Shown: one piece after another, positions 47,759 through 60,844 of the stretch | Layout: each line of letters opens with the position of its first letter | How positions within the stretch are numbered: the stretch's first letter is position 1 | Origin: Heterostelium album PN500 | Taxonomy: Eukaryota > Evosea > Eumycetozoa > Acytosteliales > Acytosteliaceae | Assembly (NCBI RefSeq): GCF_000004825.1 | Contig: NW_008805065.1 | Span: 124,001-188,000 of the forward strand | Reading direction: 5' to 3' | Length of the DNA stretch: 64,000 bases | Position numbers and translations under genes: made by a program | Notes under the pieces: generated by a model | Seen by the model: the letters and a program-made list of their open reading frames with translations, nothing else | Told to the model about the DNA's origin: nothing | The model's database searches: none

Positions 47759-48273
47759 ATAGATTAGATTCCAACTCAATCGATTTATCTTTTATTCCTC
47801 TCACTTAAAAAAAATTACTTTTTTTTTTTAATCATCCAAATCAAAATAAACTTTAATTTATAAAAAAAAAATATATTTGTTTCACTTTTAGTACTAAAAA
47901 TGTTTAAGTTAGTTGTTCTTATTACTTTCCATAATTTATAAATGATATTTTAAAGAGTTGTATCCAATATATATATATTTTTTAATTGTTCACAATTTAA
48001 AAGTCATAATATTCACAAATACTAGGTAAACCGCACCTAGTTTTTCACCCTCTTTTTGATTTTGCAAATTACTTTAATTTTCTTCAATTAATTTTTAATT
48101 CTATTCATTTTTGTTCTTACCATTATTATTCATAGACATAGAAGACATTTTATAAAAGTTGGAGAGTTTTTATTTAAAAATTGAAGGGTACTAACATTGT
48201 TTAAAAAAATTACAACAAAATATTTTTATTTATTTATTTATTTTTTTTAAAACAGGTAGAGATATCATGTATG
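47759..48273. other. AT-rich spacer between convergent genes
   Basis: 3' flanks of the cysteine-rich gene and of the ankyrin gene. Nothing else seen. Confidence 0.6.
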
Positions 48274-50644
48274 CTAATTTGATTTGCGTTTGCGATTGTT
48301 TGTTTTGGTTTCATCAGAAATCAATTTTAGAATACCAGTTGGATCACCAAACTTTGAGATGGTTTCATCCAAAGAAAGATGAATTCCTTTTCTATGCATC
48401 CAAAACAATGTGTCGTAATAATATTCATTGAGCCTTGGTACAAAGTCCTGGGCATTGTTTGTTAATAATTTCATTGCATCGGGATCGATTCCGAATATTA
48501 GGTCAAGAATTTCGTTCGATGATCTTTGAAGGATATTCAACAAGTTGTCTCTCACCACTTGATTCCATTGAGATCTGTGATTTTCATAGATGAATCTTAA
48601 TAGATTTGGATTTTGCTTAATTGTCATTAGTTCTTTGATATCAAAGCAAGAGAGATTAACATCGGAGAAGATTTTGTTCTTCAAGACATGAAAGATCAAT
48701 TCTGGATCTTGAATTATCTTTGGATCAAACTTTAGACAACTCTTGGTATTTATTGTCAACCAATTGAGGAATTCTATCGTTTGTACTTCATAAAAATGAT
48801 ATGTACCAATACAGATACCAACAAGAAACATTCGATGAATAGTTGGTGCATATTTGATTGTAAAATCAAGTGCATTATATTTCTTTTTGTTCCATCTTGA
48901 TTGATCCTCAGTTGTTGCTTGGATGATTCCTTCATATTTCAAAATGTGATCCAATTGCTGCTTAGTTCTTGATCTTTCAATAATATGCCATGCTTCATAT
49001 GATATTGATCCATCCTCATTGATAACTTTTCCACGCATTACCAATTGATCGAATATGAATGAACCAAATCGCTGAGTAGTTTCATTGTCATGATAGTCTA
49101 GTTTCCATCCATCAAGGTTATCCATGAGATAAAGAATTGATTCTTTTGATCCAGCTTTCTGATGTGATCTTTTATATCTCATGCAAGCATTTCCATGGTT
49201 TCTACGATCTTCTTTAAAGTTTCTGAATAACTTTAAACCTTGTTTGGTGAAAACTCTCTTTATGTATTCAATCATTTCAATTGCAAGATTGCCATCTTCT
49301 CTTTCGAAAAGTGATGCAACACATCGATAAATACATTCTTGAAGAGGTACTTCAATGATTGATCGATCGGTATCCATTCTATTGACAAGATACTCAATTT
49401 GATTGCGAGATCCATGATTGAATAACAATGTTAGAGTCTTTCGAAGATTGGTTTCATCTTCTACATTTCCACGATCATCTACATTCATATCGAGTGAAAC
49501 GATCTTCGATAGAATATCATCGATGATTGATTGGTTTGATATATTTAATTGACCTGCCAATTGAAGTTTAATTCTAACGATTTCTGAGACTGTTTTGCCA
49601 ATATAATCACTTGAGTATAATGCATTGTGATGATGATACATAACATCAAGAAGTAGGAGATTATAACAGAGATTGTCAATCAGGGGTGATTCAGGAATTG
49701 GAAATTGTTTTACTATACTCTCTTTCATTGATAAGAGGTATTTGGTATCTGTTTCTGAAGCAACTCCAAGATGATTACTCTCCTTATTAACCATGAGATA
49801 TGATAATAATTCTATAGAATTACTGAGAGAGAGATTGGCTTTAATGATCGGCTCTATTATCTTTGGACCAAAAGTATAACCATGTTTCTTTAATAATCGA
49901 TAGATAAATACTTTATCCTCGCTCAATTGTGGATTGAAATGTAAAGCCCCGAGGGTAGTCTTGTACTTTTCCATGATGACATCCTCACCGAATTTAGCAA
50001 ATAACCATTCGATTGATTGGATCTTTGGGTAATTGATTAAATCATCCATTATCTTCTTGTCCAATTCATTGATAGGATCGATTCCATTCTCCACGAGATA
50101 ATCGAGAATTTCCACTTGACCACCTAACAGAGCACCTTTAAATGCACCCTCTCTTTTAAGTTGAATCGGTGATGTTTGATTGAGAAGTATCTTTACAATT
50201 TCAATGTTACCAGTTCTACATGCATTTGATATCAAATCTCTTGACAAGAATAGAGTGTCTCTGTACTTGTTGTACACCACCATAAATGATTGATATCCTT
50301 TACTTTCATACAGAAACTTGATATGTCAGACCCCGAGATCTGTATATATCGACCTGTTTTAATCTTGTCAACAAATAAACCAATATGATTATTACGAAGA
50401 ATTTCATATCCTTTGATCCAATGATTGTACTTTCGCTTTGTAAACAAGAACATTTCATCTTGATCCGAATGACCATTGATATCTTCTCTCACATGTTTCA
50501 GTAGCTTTTGAAGAAGTATCTTATTTTGAAATACTTTTGTAAAACATATATCTTTAAACAAAAAAAAAAAAAATTAGAATAATAAATTGTTTAAAAACAC
50601 CAACAATTTTTTTACTTACTATTGCTATTAGACATTGATGACAT
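48274..50644 (-). CDS. Ankyrin-like dictyostelid protein with one apparent frameshift
   Basis: Exon 1 is 50644-50620 (MSSMSNSN); exon 2 is 50551-48274, phase-consistent. The start continues CFTKVFQNKILLQKLLKHVR, the leader of the dictyostelid ankyrin family. The frame from exon 2 runs into a stop near 50232, while the family pattern resumes in another frame from about 50320 (FLYESKGYQSFMVVYNKYRD, LISNACRTGNIEIVKILL, GGQVEILDYLVENG) and then stays open for 669 codons to 48274. So one frame change lies near 50315-50335. No intron sites fit. Only a few ankyrin units near the start are clear; the remainder is helical and unrecognised. Pseudogene in the making, assembly error, or a gene that now starts at 50283. 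Confidence 0.65.
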
Positions 50645-50753
50645 TTATATTAAAGTAACTTTTCAATAAAATTATTTGTTAAGAATTATTATTTATTATT
50701 GTTTTTGTAAAGTAACAAAAGAACTATAATTAGTTTGTTAAATGGTTTTAACA

Positions 50754-50922
50754 AAATTCTCCCTCATATGAGGGATAAAAATAAAACACAACTTTTAGAG
50801 AGTAAACTTTTTCATACTAATTTTTTTCTTGAAAGTAACAGCAAATTACCACCTTTCTAAGGAATCATTTCACAGTCATTCGTGGTACATGTCAGCAATA
50901 AATCCCTCATGAGGGAGAATTT
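50754..50922. mobile_element. MITE-like element with 22-bp terminal inverted repeats
   Basis: The left end AAATTCTCCCTCATATGAGG and the right end CCTCATGAGGGAGAATTT are inverted copies differing by a 2-bp insertion, and each end contains the palindrome CCCTCATGAGGG. The 120 bp between are non-coding. No clear target-site duplication was identified. Size and shape fit a miniature inverted-repeat transposable element; alternatively, two copies of a palindromic protein-binding site. Confidence 0.5.
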
Positions 50923-51231
50923 ATTATTAATAGTAAAATTTCTCTTACAGAAATATAAAATATTTAATTAATGAGTTAACTCAATGATTTTAATTTAAAT
51001 GGATCATCTCAGAGAGTGAAGCATAAACAATACAGCTTTGGACATGATCATTTGTTAATGTTGGATAGACACTATTAAACTTTGAGATTAAGTATTATCT
51101 CAAAGACACAGGTTACTTGCTTAATATATAGAGCAGCAAAGATAATATATTTTAGAATTTAAAATTTTTTTTATTATATATTTTTATTATAATTTTGGAA
51201 AAAAGTAAACTTGGATATATAATATAATTAT

Positions 51232-51964
51232 CTAATTGATATAGTTTGATAACCATCTGAATCCGTCACCATAACCAAATCTTCTAACTACACTACACAT
51301 GAAAACTTCGATTGGTCTAACACCTGGGTTGAGTGGAACTTTGTCTTTGCCTGTGGTCTGGGTCAATCCCATTGATGCTCTAAACTTTTCTTCAGATGTT
51401 CCGGCGATATCGATTTTATTACCGAGAATGAGGAATGGTACATTTGAGAGTTCATCAGAGGAGAGAAGTGCGTCGAGTTCTCTCTTTGATTCTTCGAATC
51501 TTTGTGGTGCAGATGAGTCAACCATGAAAACGATGGCATCGACTGAAGTATAATAATCTTTCCATAATCTACGAGCTGTCTCGTGACCACCGAGATCGTA
51601 AGTTCTAAATTTAATATTACCCATTGAAAGTTCCTCAGATGCTGTTGTTGTTGATATTGTTGTTGGTAGTAGTGATTATTATTATAAAACAAATTCAAAT
51701 AGTAATAGTGATTGATAATTAAACAATAATAATAGCTATTGTTAGTAACTGAGAGATGTTTACTGGCATTTCTATTTGACATTATATTAATTAATACATA
51801 CTTGGATGGAAAGTTGGACGATTTTGTGAAAGACGACCATCTTTCAAAACACCTAACAATGTAGTCTTACCGGCATTATCTAATCCAAGAAATAGAATCT
51901 TGGCATTCTTATTGTAGAGTCCTAGAAAACTCAAAACACCCCAGAACCAATCAAACAAAAACAT
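51232..51964 (-). CDS. sar1: COPII small GTPase Sar1
   Basis: Exons 51964-51802 and 51641-51232; 190 aa. The N-terminal amphipathic helix [19 protein letters not shown] replaces the myristoylated helix of Arf. G boxes: [11 protein letters not shown], the effector Thr in the split [28 protein letters not shown], and the C-terminal [20 protein letters not shown], which is diagnostic for Sar1. It initiates COPII coat assembly at ER exit sites. The 160-nt intron separates the P-loop from the switch I region and carries a (TTG)-like tract. Confidence 0.96.
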
Positions 51965-53414
51965 GATTTATATAATCCTACAAAAAAAAAAAAAAAGAAA
52001 TATATTTAAAAATATTAATAAATGATTATATTTATATTATTATTAAATTAGATTAAATTAATGAGTTGCTAGTTTAGTCGATCAAAAATAAAAAATAAAA
52101 TAAAAATATAAAAAAAAAAAACAGAAAAATAATAAATTAATTTATATTAAAACAACAACAACAACAACTAACAACAATAACACATACAATTATTAAATAA
52201 AAATAAAAGAATTTGATTAATAAAAGATAGAAATTTAGTGTTATTTTTAAATTATTATTATTTTTTTGGTTTTTTTTTTTGTGTAAATATATATATTTTT
52301 TGTTTTAACTTGTTTTATTTCCAACCAAATATTCAAGTTGACAAATTTGATGACTGTAATGTGCAATATGTTGTAGATTGTGTATGTTTATTAATTGACT
52401 GATTTTGATATATGTTTTTTTTTTAAAAAAAAAAAAACGAATCTTTGTAGTTGTTTAATCTAATGGTTACTGAACTTATAAAGTGTAATTTAACTAAACA
52501 GAACAATAATGATACTGTCGATCTATAATCTATCTTCAATATACTATCTTTTATCTACTATCTGCTTTCTTTCTTCTATACCAATCACTATTTTCAAATA
52601 TTATAGCTTTACTGACTAACTAACAACTAACAACTAACTAATAAAACTTTTTTGTTTTTCAAAACAATTGTATTGTTGCAACATAAAAAGACATTTTACC
52701 TTGTTAAAAATATAAAATAAAAATAAAATAAAAAAATTAAGTGCTAATAAAAATGTATGGTAAAGATGTAATAATAAGTTCAACCTGAACACTTTATGTA
52801 AAAGTTTTATTCAGTTGAGGAGCACCCCAAACAAAAAAAAAATAAAAAATAAAAAATAAAAAAAATTAATTTTTTGGTCAATTTTTTTCTTATCAAATTT
52901 CCCAATGATTTTTGTAATCATTTAGATATTAATAGTAATATGAAAGTCGAAAGATCAATTGATTGCAAGTTTTTAATTGCAATAGTATTATCTAGATAAC
53001 TTTTCTCAAATAAACTTTTTTTTTTTTAGATCAAAACTCACAGAAAATCTAAAGTGTTGTTACTTTAGTTTCTTAAATAAACACACTATTCTTCATTGGC
53101 GAATGAGTTTTGGATGTTATTAATATCGATGAAAATTAATACCACTTTGATATATACTACTGCCAATTATATGTATTCGGGAATGATCTCTTTGGAATGA
53201 GTCTGATCAATATCCAGAAACATGGATATCTTTTTTTTTTTAACACGTGAATTTCTAATAACTCTATATTTAATTAAATAGACATGTTTTGATTTTTATT
53301 TTTTAGTATAATATAGTTGGTTGGTTTTGTTTGTTTTGATTAAGTTAATGAAGTTGTTATTGTTATTTTGATTTTTTGGTTTGTCGTTGTTGTTAAATTA
53401 TTACTATTATTTGT
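51965..53414. other. 1.4-kb AT-rich spacer
   Basis: Between the Sar1 start and the Arp2 stop. Poly-A/T runs and short repeats only. Confidence 0.65.
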
Positions 53415-54733
53415 TTAAACAGATAATTTAGTAAGTTTGTCAAGACATTTAATACCCTTCTCTTCGTATTCAGCCTTGGAGATCCAGAAATCTGGACGAT
53501 CCTTGGTGAGTTCAGCCAATACGGCACCACCCAAGAATACCATGTGCTTACGACGTGGTGGATCTTCGATTCTGCACTTGAATTTGGCCAAACCGTTGAC
53601 GTCACCCTTCAATACCTTCTCGAGGTAGAGTGCACGAATCTCCTTTTCGAGACGCGATGGCAAACCTGGATACATACTGGAACCACCAGAGAGAACGATG
53701 TGCTGGTAGAATCCTTGGTGGAGATCACGATCGGACTTTTGAATGCAGTCAAAGAGCAAGTCGGCAACACCACCACCTTCGACGTCGACCAAACCTGGAT
53801 GGAAGAGAGCCTCGGAAGCCTGGAAACGTTCTTGACCGACCTTGATAACTCTTCCGTCAGGGAGAGTGTACGATTCGACGAGGACGGTTGTCTCACTGGC
53901 TAACTTCTTCTCTTGCTCGACGTCGTAGGCGACGTAGCAGAGCTTCTCCTTGATTTGACGCACGGTTTCAAAGTCGGCAGTACGGTTGAATGCGTAACCA
54001 CGGAGCAAGAGCAACTTGATCAAGTAACGGGTGACGTCACGACCGGCGATATCGAGACGACGTGTCAAATGTGGGATGGAGTAACCTTCGTAGACCGGGA
54101 TGATGTGAGTGACACCATCACCAGAGTCGACGACGACACCTGTGAGGAGACCCTGTGCGTAGAGAGTGAGAACGGCCTGGATGGCAACGTAGACCGCTTG
54201 GAAACCGTATTTCTCAAACATGGTCTCGACCATCTTCTGACGATTGGTCAGTGGATTCATGGGTGGTTCGGTCAAGAGGATCTTGCATTCACGTGGATTG
54301 CTGATCTTTAACTTCTCCTTGAAAGCATAGTCCCAGACGTGGGTGATGTCATCCCAATTACGGATGATACCGTTCTCTAGTGGATAGGTGATTTGCAACA
54401 TCGAACGAAACTTGGCAGCTTCATCTCCAACCATAATATCCTTAATCTCTACATTCTCGATCTTCTCTTCAGAACGCAAGATTGGACGACCAACCATAGA
54501 TGGGAAAATAGCTGTTGGGAAATTTGCACCAGCAAAACCACATTTTACAAACTACAATTATAATTGTTGAATTGATTGTATATGTTGAATTATCCAAAAA
54601 TGTTGAAAATCAATATATATATATGAATTTTATTTGATTAATACTACTAATAATAATGATGATGATGTTCATTTACTGATTGATTACTTACACCTGTTCC
54701 ATTGTCGCAAACAATAACTTTATTGGAATCCAT
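53415..54733 (-). CDS. arpB: Actin-related protein 2 (Arp2/3 complex)
   Basis: Exon 1 is 54733-54692 (14 codons, [14 protein letters not shown]); exon 2 is 54551-53415. Total 392 aa, the usual Arp2 length. Arp2-specific stretches: [114 protein letters not shown], and the end [10 protein letters not shown]. It forms with Arp3 the pseudo-barbed end that starts branched filaments. Codon bias is strong. The gene symbol follows D. discoideum usage for Arp2. Confidence 0.96.
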
Positions 54734-56278
54734 TTCTATATATATTTATAAAGTGTGTTTTCTTTTTTGATGAAAAGTATTAGTTTTTTGAATTCTTATT
54801 ATAACTTAAAGGGGGTTGATTGACAAATTCATTTCATCATGATCATCTTAAATCAAACTAAAAATACAAATACTTGAATTTTTATAGATATATGAATGTT
54901 TCGAACTTTAAAAGTTGAAAGTTACACTACAATCATCAAGATATTTATATTTTTTTTTGATTGCATTTTTGAATATATGATGACTTAATGATGATCGAAC
55001 TATAACCTATAGTTTTGTATATTATCTTTAAATCAAGATTACTTACAAAATACAATATTATGTCTAGAGTTATAATAATTTAATTTATTTTTATTTTTTT
55101 TAGTATACAAGGTGTGATGAGTGAAGGTGATTGTTAATTACAGTCCAAGTGTGTATGTCCTTAATAAAAAACCTGTTGTTGAAGGATGTTTTGTGATTAT
55201 TACTACAGAGTATCTATTAAAGCGTATATATGTCCACTAACTACTGTTGCCAATTTGATTATTACTATTGCTAGGGCTAGATAATCTAATTGATTGAAAG
55301 AATAGATAGTTTTTGGTTTGAAAAAATAAAAAAAAATGATGAAAAACAAAAAAAAAATATGTTGTTGTGTGATGAACAATAGCACTAAAAATCAATTTTG
55401 GTGGGAGTGATGTTAGTGTTGTTTGGGTTCTGACTTTGATTTTTTTTTGCCAATTTTTTTCAATTTTTTTTTTAATTTTATTTTAAATTGAATTTTTTTT
55501 GCAATATATTTTTTTATGCTAATTTCAATCACAATGGGTTTTCATAAATCAATCCACTGACGTGAACTGCTGAAAATTATTTTTTGCAAAAATTTTTTTT
55601 ATTACAAAAGATCATATGGCTTTTTAGTTGGGTTTTTCATGAATGATATTACAATAACGTTATTTGGTTTATTGTTTTTTTTTTATAAATATTAATAAAA
55701 AAAAATCATATTAGCATAGGAGACCAACACATTTTTAATTAAAGAGATTTTTATTATAAATGGTAAACAATAGATATCATAATTATAAAATATTCAATTT
55801 GAAATGATCATAGTTGTTTACAACTAACAAAGTTGAATGTATTAATTGGTTCAATGTTAACATATATATTCGAAATTTTCAAAAGCAAATATAGTTTTGA
55901 AACTTTTTATAACTTAGTATAAAAAGGAACTTGTATTATTATTTTGGTTGGACAATCAATTTTTTTATTTTATAATTCTTTAAGGGTTTCAACACTTAAT
56001 ATATATTTAGATATCAACCAATAATGTCTGAGTTTTTTCTATTTTTTACAAATTATTTGAAAAAATAAAAAACGAAACAAAAAAATATTCAATTTTCTAG
56101 GTCTTGTCTTGCATTAATACTCGAGTAATCATTGTTTTAACTATATAGATTATATGATTTATAAATAAGTAATAACAACAACCACAATTAGATGTTAAAG
56201 TGATTTAAAATATATAACTAGCTACACTTTCTTGAGATTGAATGAAATTCAAGTGTCAATAAGCTATACATAAATAAT
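54734..56278. other. AT-rich spacer
   Basis: Upstream of Arp2 on the minus side and of the SPRY/RING gene on the plus side. No gene supported; the longer ORFs here are simple-sequence artefacts. Confidence 0.55.
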
Positions 56279-59200
56279 ATGATCAAGTTTGATAGTAACA
56301 ACAGTGAAAGCAACAACAATAGTGGTGGCAGCAGAAGTAGTATCGAGAGTAACAATAACAGTGGTAGGTACAAACCTGTCCAAAGAAATATATATGTCAC
56401 CAATAATATCAACTATTAATCAATTGGTGATGATATTGATATCAGATTGTTAATATTTAAATCAATCAATCATATCACAACTAATTAATAGTGTATTCAT
56501 CATAGTAGTAGTAGTTTAATAATAATGACAATCAATGTCATTGTCATTGTCATCAATATCGCTTTAGTAGATAAATAAATAAATAAATAAAATAATAATA
56601 ATGTTGTTGTTATATATCCAAAATATATTTATAAATAGTTTTTCGATTTGGATTTATTAATTTACAACACAGAAAAATCAGGATGACTGGATATGACAAT
56701 TTGGAATAATGAATATGAAATTAAAACAAAAGAAAGAAACACATACACACCACTCACATCAAACATTACAAATACACCAAATACTATCTCTCTCTCTCTC
56801 TCTACTTTCAACTTGAAATTCTCCCAATGGAATGAATATTGAAAGTATAGTGTGGATAGTGTGTTTGTGGCAGTGAATTCATGAGGAGGTAGAATGTTTT
56901 AATTTTACAGTGTAGTGTGTGGTTTGGGAGAGTAGGTAGGGTGTGTGCTGCAATCTTATCTTATTTATTTCATTCTTTCATTAGTTTTTAGTTGTAATTA
57001 TCAACTATTAAAAACGATTAAAAATTTATACAACAATAATATCATAAATTTAATAAATAAAAAATAAAAATAAAAAAAAAAGTGTACTTCAAACCTTATC
57101 TATCAAATACATATCATTTTTTTTTCTTAGTTATTTTTATTCATCTTTTTAATATAAAAAAATTAGAAAAAAAAGAAAAAGAAATAATGTTTTTTTAAAA
57201 AAGTATATACATATTATATAATATTTGTTCATTCATATATTCATTCGTTCATTTTATTTTGTTTTTTAATGCTAGTTCATTTTCACTGTGAAAAGAAGAA
57301 AACGATTATTATAGAAATATTTAGATACGAAATTAGATTAGATTGATAAAATTTGATTTTTTGGTTGAAGCAAGAACAAGAATTCGACAAGTTGTCATTA
57401 CTTTAAATAAACAAAAAGATAGCGTTTAAATGTAGGAGGTGGTTAGTTTACAACAATAGAGTTAATTTCGAAAAATATTCAAGTTTAATAATTTTTTCTT
57501 ATTTTTAATTTTTTTTGCAAAACAACATTTTTTTTTAATTAAACTTTTTTTTTTTTTTTTTTTTAAACAATAACCACCTCCATACTTACTTAATTCATTA
57601 AAAAAAAAAAGAGTAATCACCATCATCAACATAATCATAATCAATATTATCACACAACACCAACCAACCAACCAACCAATAATAGAATATAATAGTGATA
57701 AATATAACAATTCAACTTTGTTCGATAATAATTGAAAAAACAAAAAACCAAATTCTCTAACTTTTTTTATTATTATTATCGTTTTACTTATTGTTATTTA
57801 TTTATTTATTATTTATAGAGGAAAATAGTAAAATACAACAACAGCAACAACAGAAATCATTGAAAAATATAGAATATATACAAAATCATCCGAATAACTA
57901 CTTCAATCCGATCAATAGAATCAGAAAGAGTCAGGAGCAGATCGATACATCGACGGATAGCAATATCATTCCACCCTATAAAAAGTTGGCACAACATCAT
58001 CATCAACAACAACCTTTAACATATAATAAAAGTAATGATAAGATGACTGTGACCCCTGTTATGACATTAGGTATGTTATTTATCATCACCATTACTTCAA
58101 TCTCCACTTATCACTTCATTTCTACATTCTATATTGATAATCTGATTATTAGTTCCATGGTCATGGAAACCAGAATGGTCTGCAACACTTTTATCAAATA
58201 ATGGTTTGACAGCAAAGGATCAGGGAATGGGCAAGGCATGGACAACCTCTGTAGCATTGACACCGATTCCGCCTGGTACCGGCTATTATTACTATGAAAT
58301 AAAGGTTGACTTTTGTAATATATCGAATAATATAAAAATTGGTAAGTTGTTTGAATGAAACAAAATCAATAGATAATGAATGATTAGCAATTAGCAATTA
58401 ACACACACACACACATATATATATTATTGGTATACTATAGTTTTTGGTATATTATCATCACTTTATTTAAAGAATATATTATCACGAGAGATAGGAAAGA
58501 TGGGAAGCTTGAAGGGCGGCTGTCCGTTTGGATACTTTCCACAGTTTGGCAAGGGCACGCTCTGCTATTTTGCAAATGGACAAATATATAAAGATGGTCA
58601 GGAAGCATGTAAAACCGAACCGTTTACAAAGGATGACCTCATCGGTATGTGTGTCGATACTCATACCAACTCGATTACCTTTTATAAAAACCACAAGATG
58701 GTCGGTATGCCCTTTGAGGGTGTTTTGGCGCAGCTGTTCGACACCAACTCTGAGAACGACCAGTCGATACACCAAGAGTTGTATCCTGCTGTATCACTCA
58801 TCAAAGACAACACCATATCAATCATTCCAAATCCAACCATTAATAACAACCCATCAACAACAACAATAACAAACAATGAACTACTTGTAAATAATCAACA
58901 ACAACAACTACAATATCATAGTAATATATCAACTGGTGAACAATCACAATCTTCATCATCATCTTCTTCCTCCACTTCCTCTTCAGATTTGACTTCTTTA
59001 GTATCACAACAACAACAACAGCAACAGCAACAGCAACCACTACCATATCAACCACTACCAATGATGGTGACAACAACAACAACTACAACTACAACGAATA
59101 ACAATGGTGTATCACTTCTTGCTCATCCTCAACAGTTGACAGATTCATCACAATCCATTAAAGCTATGAGTGCTATGGCTATTAATAATAATAATAATAG

Positions 59201-60144
59201 TAATAATAGCAGTGGTGGTGCTTCAACAACAACTACCACCACAGTCATACCACCAACGTTATTAGTCAATAATAATTACAACACTAGCAACAATAGTATT
59301 AGTAGTAGCAATAACAATGTCAAGCCACCACCTACACCTCCTTTAGTTAGTGACCCAGGAAATACATGTCCGGTTTGTGGAATCTCATTAAAAACTGTTG
59401 GAAAAGACTGGGCCACTGTAAATAGACATATAGACGAGTGTTTAACATTGAGTTTATTAGATAATGAACAAGGGTATTTATCTATTTTTTGCATAAACAA
59501 ATATAGCTACAAATATTAATTACTTTTTTATTATTATATTTACATTTTTTATAGTTCCAAGATATTCAAGATCACTTGTCCATATCCAGGATGTAAAAAA
59601 CCAAATCAATTATCTAAAGATTTTGTAGTTCATTGTAGTGATTCACACTTTTTGGAAAATAATCACAATCTTGAATGTCCACTTTGCAATACTAAAGTAA
59701 GTGAGATATGTAAAAAACATTTTGTTAAAATTTGATCAATATCATCCATCAGTGATACTAATTGTTATTTTCTTTTTTCTTTTCTATTTAGACATCTAAT
59801 CTTATCAGTCATCTCAGCAAAAAGCATATTGTTTTACCAGTTAAAAAAGAATCTTTTGTTGGTGTTGGATATTCCAGTAAGTTGCAATCATTACAATCAA
59901 TTCAGCTCAAATCATTTCAAAATATAGTAAACTAGAATACTAATTAATTAACTTGCTTTTTTTTTATTTAAATCATTTAGCAAATATATTGGACCATGAT
60001 TTAGGCGATCTTGAGTGTCCAATTTGTTTAGAAGAGTTTTATAAGGGACAGAATGTTGCACGTTTGGAGTGTTGGTGTATTTTTCATACAGACTGTATAT
60101 CTGGTTATCTCTTGAAGGCAAAGAAGTGCCCAGTTCACACATAA
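56279..60144 (+). CDS. SPRY, UBZ-like zinc finger and ZNRF-type RING E3 ligase candidate
   Basis: Certain exons: 57819-58070, 58153-58341, 58495-59473, 59555-59696, 59792-59876, 59981-60144. A first exon 56279-56363 (MIKFDSNNSESNNNSGG start) ends in the phase needed by 57819 and would give 631 aa; the 1.45-kb intron makes this tentative. A SPRY domain spans about 105-250 (YYYYEIKV, GTLCYFANGQIYKDGQ, DLIGMCVDTHTNSITFYKNH). A Gln/Ser/Thr/Asn-rich spacer follows. Next are a Rad18/UBZ4-like finger (CPVCGISLKTVG, then HIDEC), two Cys/His clusters (CPYPGCKKPNQ, CPLCNTK), and a C-terminal RING: CPICLEEFYKGQNVARLECW, then CIFHTDCISGYL and CPVH. The final CP-x-H pair and spacing match ZNRF-type RINGs. 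A ubiquitin ligase with a substrate-binding SPRY domain is the likely role. Confidence 0.8.
56787..56803. repeat. CT dinucleotide repeat
   Basis: About eight tandem TC units within the putative first intron of the SPRY/RING gene. Confidence 0.85.
57661..57679. repeat. CCAA tetranucleotide repeat
   Basis: Four to five tandem CCAA units upstream of the first certain exon of the SPRY/RING gene. Confidence 0.8.
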
Positions 60145-60699
60145 AAAATAATATTATTATTTCGACTTTTATCTAAACATAACCTACACACACATTAAAA
60201 CAAATTCAAAACTATTACAATACAATACAATACAACACAAATGTACATTCAACATTGATGATCAACATTATTATTAATAATAATAGTTCATTTGTTTAAA
60301 CCAAAACCAAACAGATAATCAATAAATCGGTTGTTCCTTTTGTTTTTTTTTTTAATATATATAATGAATTTAGAGTTGACATTATTATTATTATTATTAT
60401 TATTAATATTATCATCATTAACAATAGTACATAGTATCTTCTTTCACACTCAACTATTTGTGGTTATGGAAAGAATGTACGCATTTCTTTCTGTCCAAAC
60501 TAAAAAAAAAAAAAAAAATGTTGCGAATATCATTAAAATCAGATCTTCCACCAACATTGACAAATCTATCATTTAATTCTAGATATCATTTGAAATCCGC
60601 ATTATCACCGGTTTGAAATTGTACATATACAAAGAACGAGTTTAAAAAATTCTTTTTTAAGAAACAAACATAAAACAGATAAGCAAATCCTTAAAAGTA

Positions 60700-60830
60700 G
60701 TTGTGAAGAAAAATGCTGTAACAACGAGACAATGTAGACGTTTAGAATGTAGATAGGGTTAAAAAAGATGCCTGTGTACTTTCTAAATGTCTACACTTTC
60801 AAGCTTATTACAGCATTTTTCCTCAAAAAC
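60700..60830. repeat. Long imperfect hairpin
   Basis: Arms of about 58 nt pair across a short loop near 60758-60771: the left arm GAAAAATGCTGTAA... GTAGACGTTTAGAA and the right arm read in reverse as GAAAAATGCTGTAA... GTAGACATTTAGAA. A few mismatches and a small bulge. It lies in decayed sequence downstream of the SPRY/RING gene. It could be a solo miniature inverted-repeat element or a hairpin RNA precursor. Confidence 0.7.
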
Positions 60831-60844
60831 TTCCAATTTCTTTA

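Noticed and set aside
51642-51783. Tyr/Gln-rich ORF beginning with an ATG inside the Sar1 gene.
   Set aside because: It lies in the Sar1 intron; splicing around it gives a full-length, correct Sar1.
60331-60576. Leu-rich plus-strand ORF downstream of the RING exon.
   Set aside because: Reading of ATT/TTA repeats and a poly-A run in an AT spacer.
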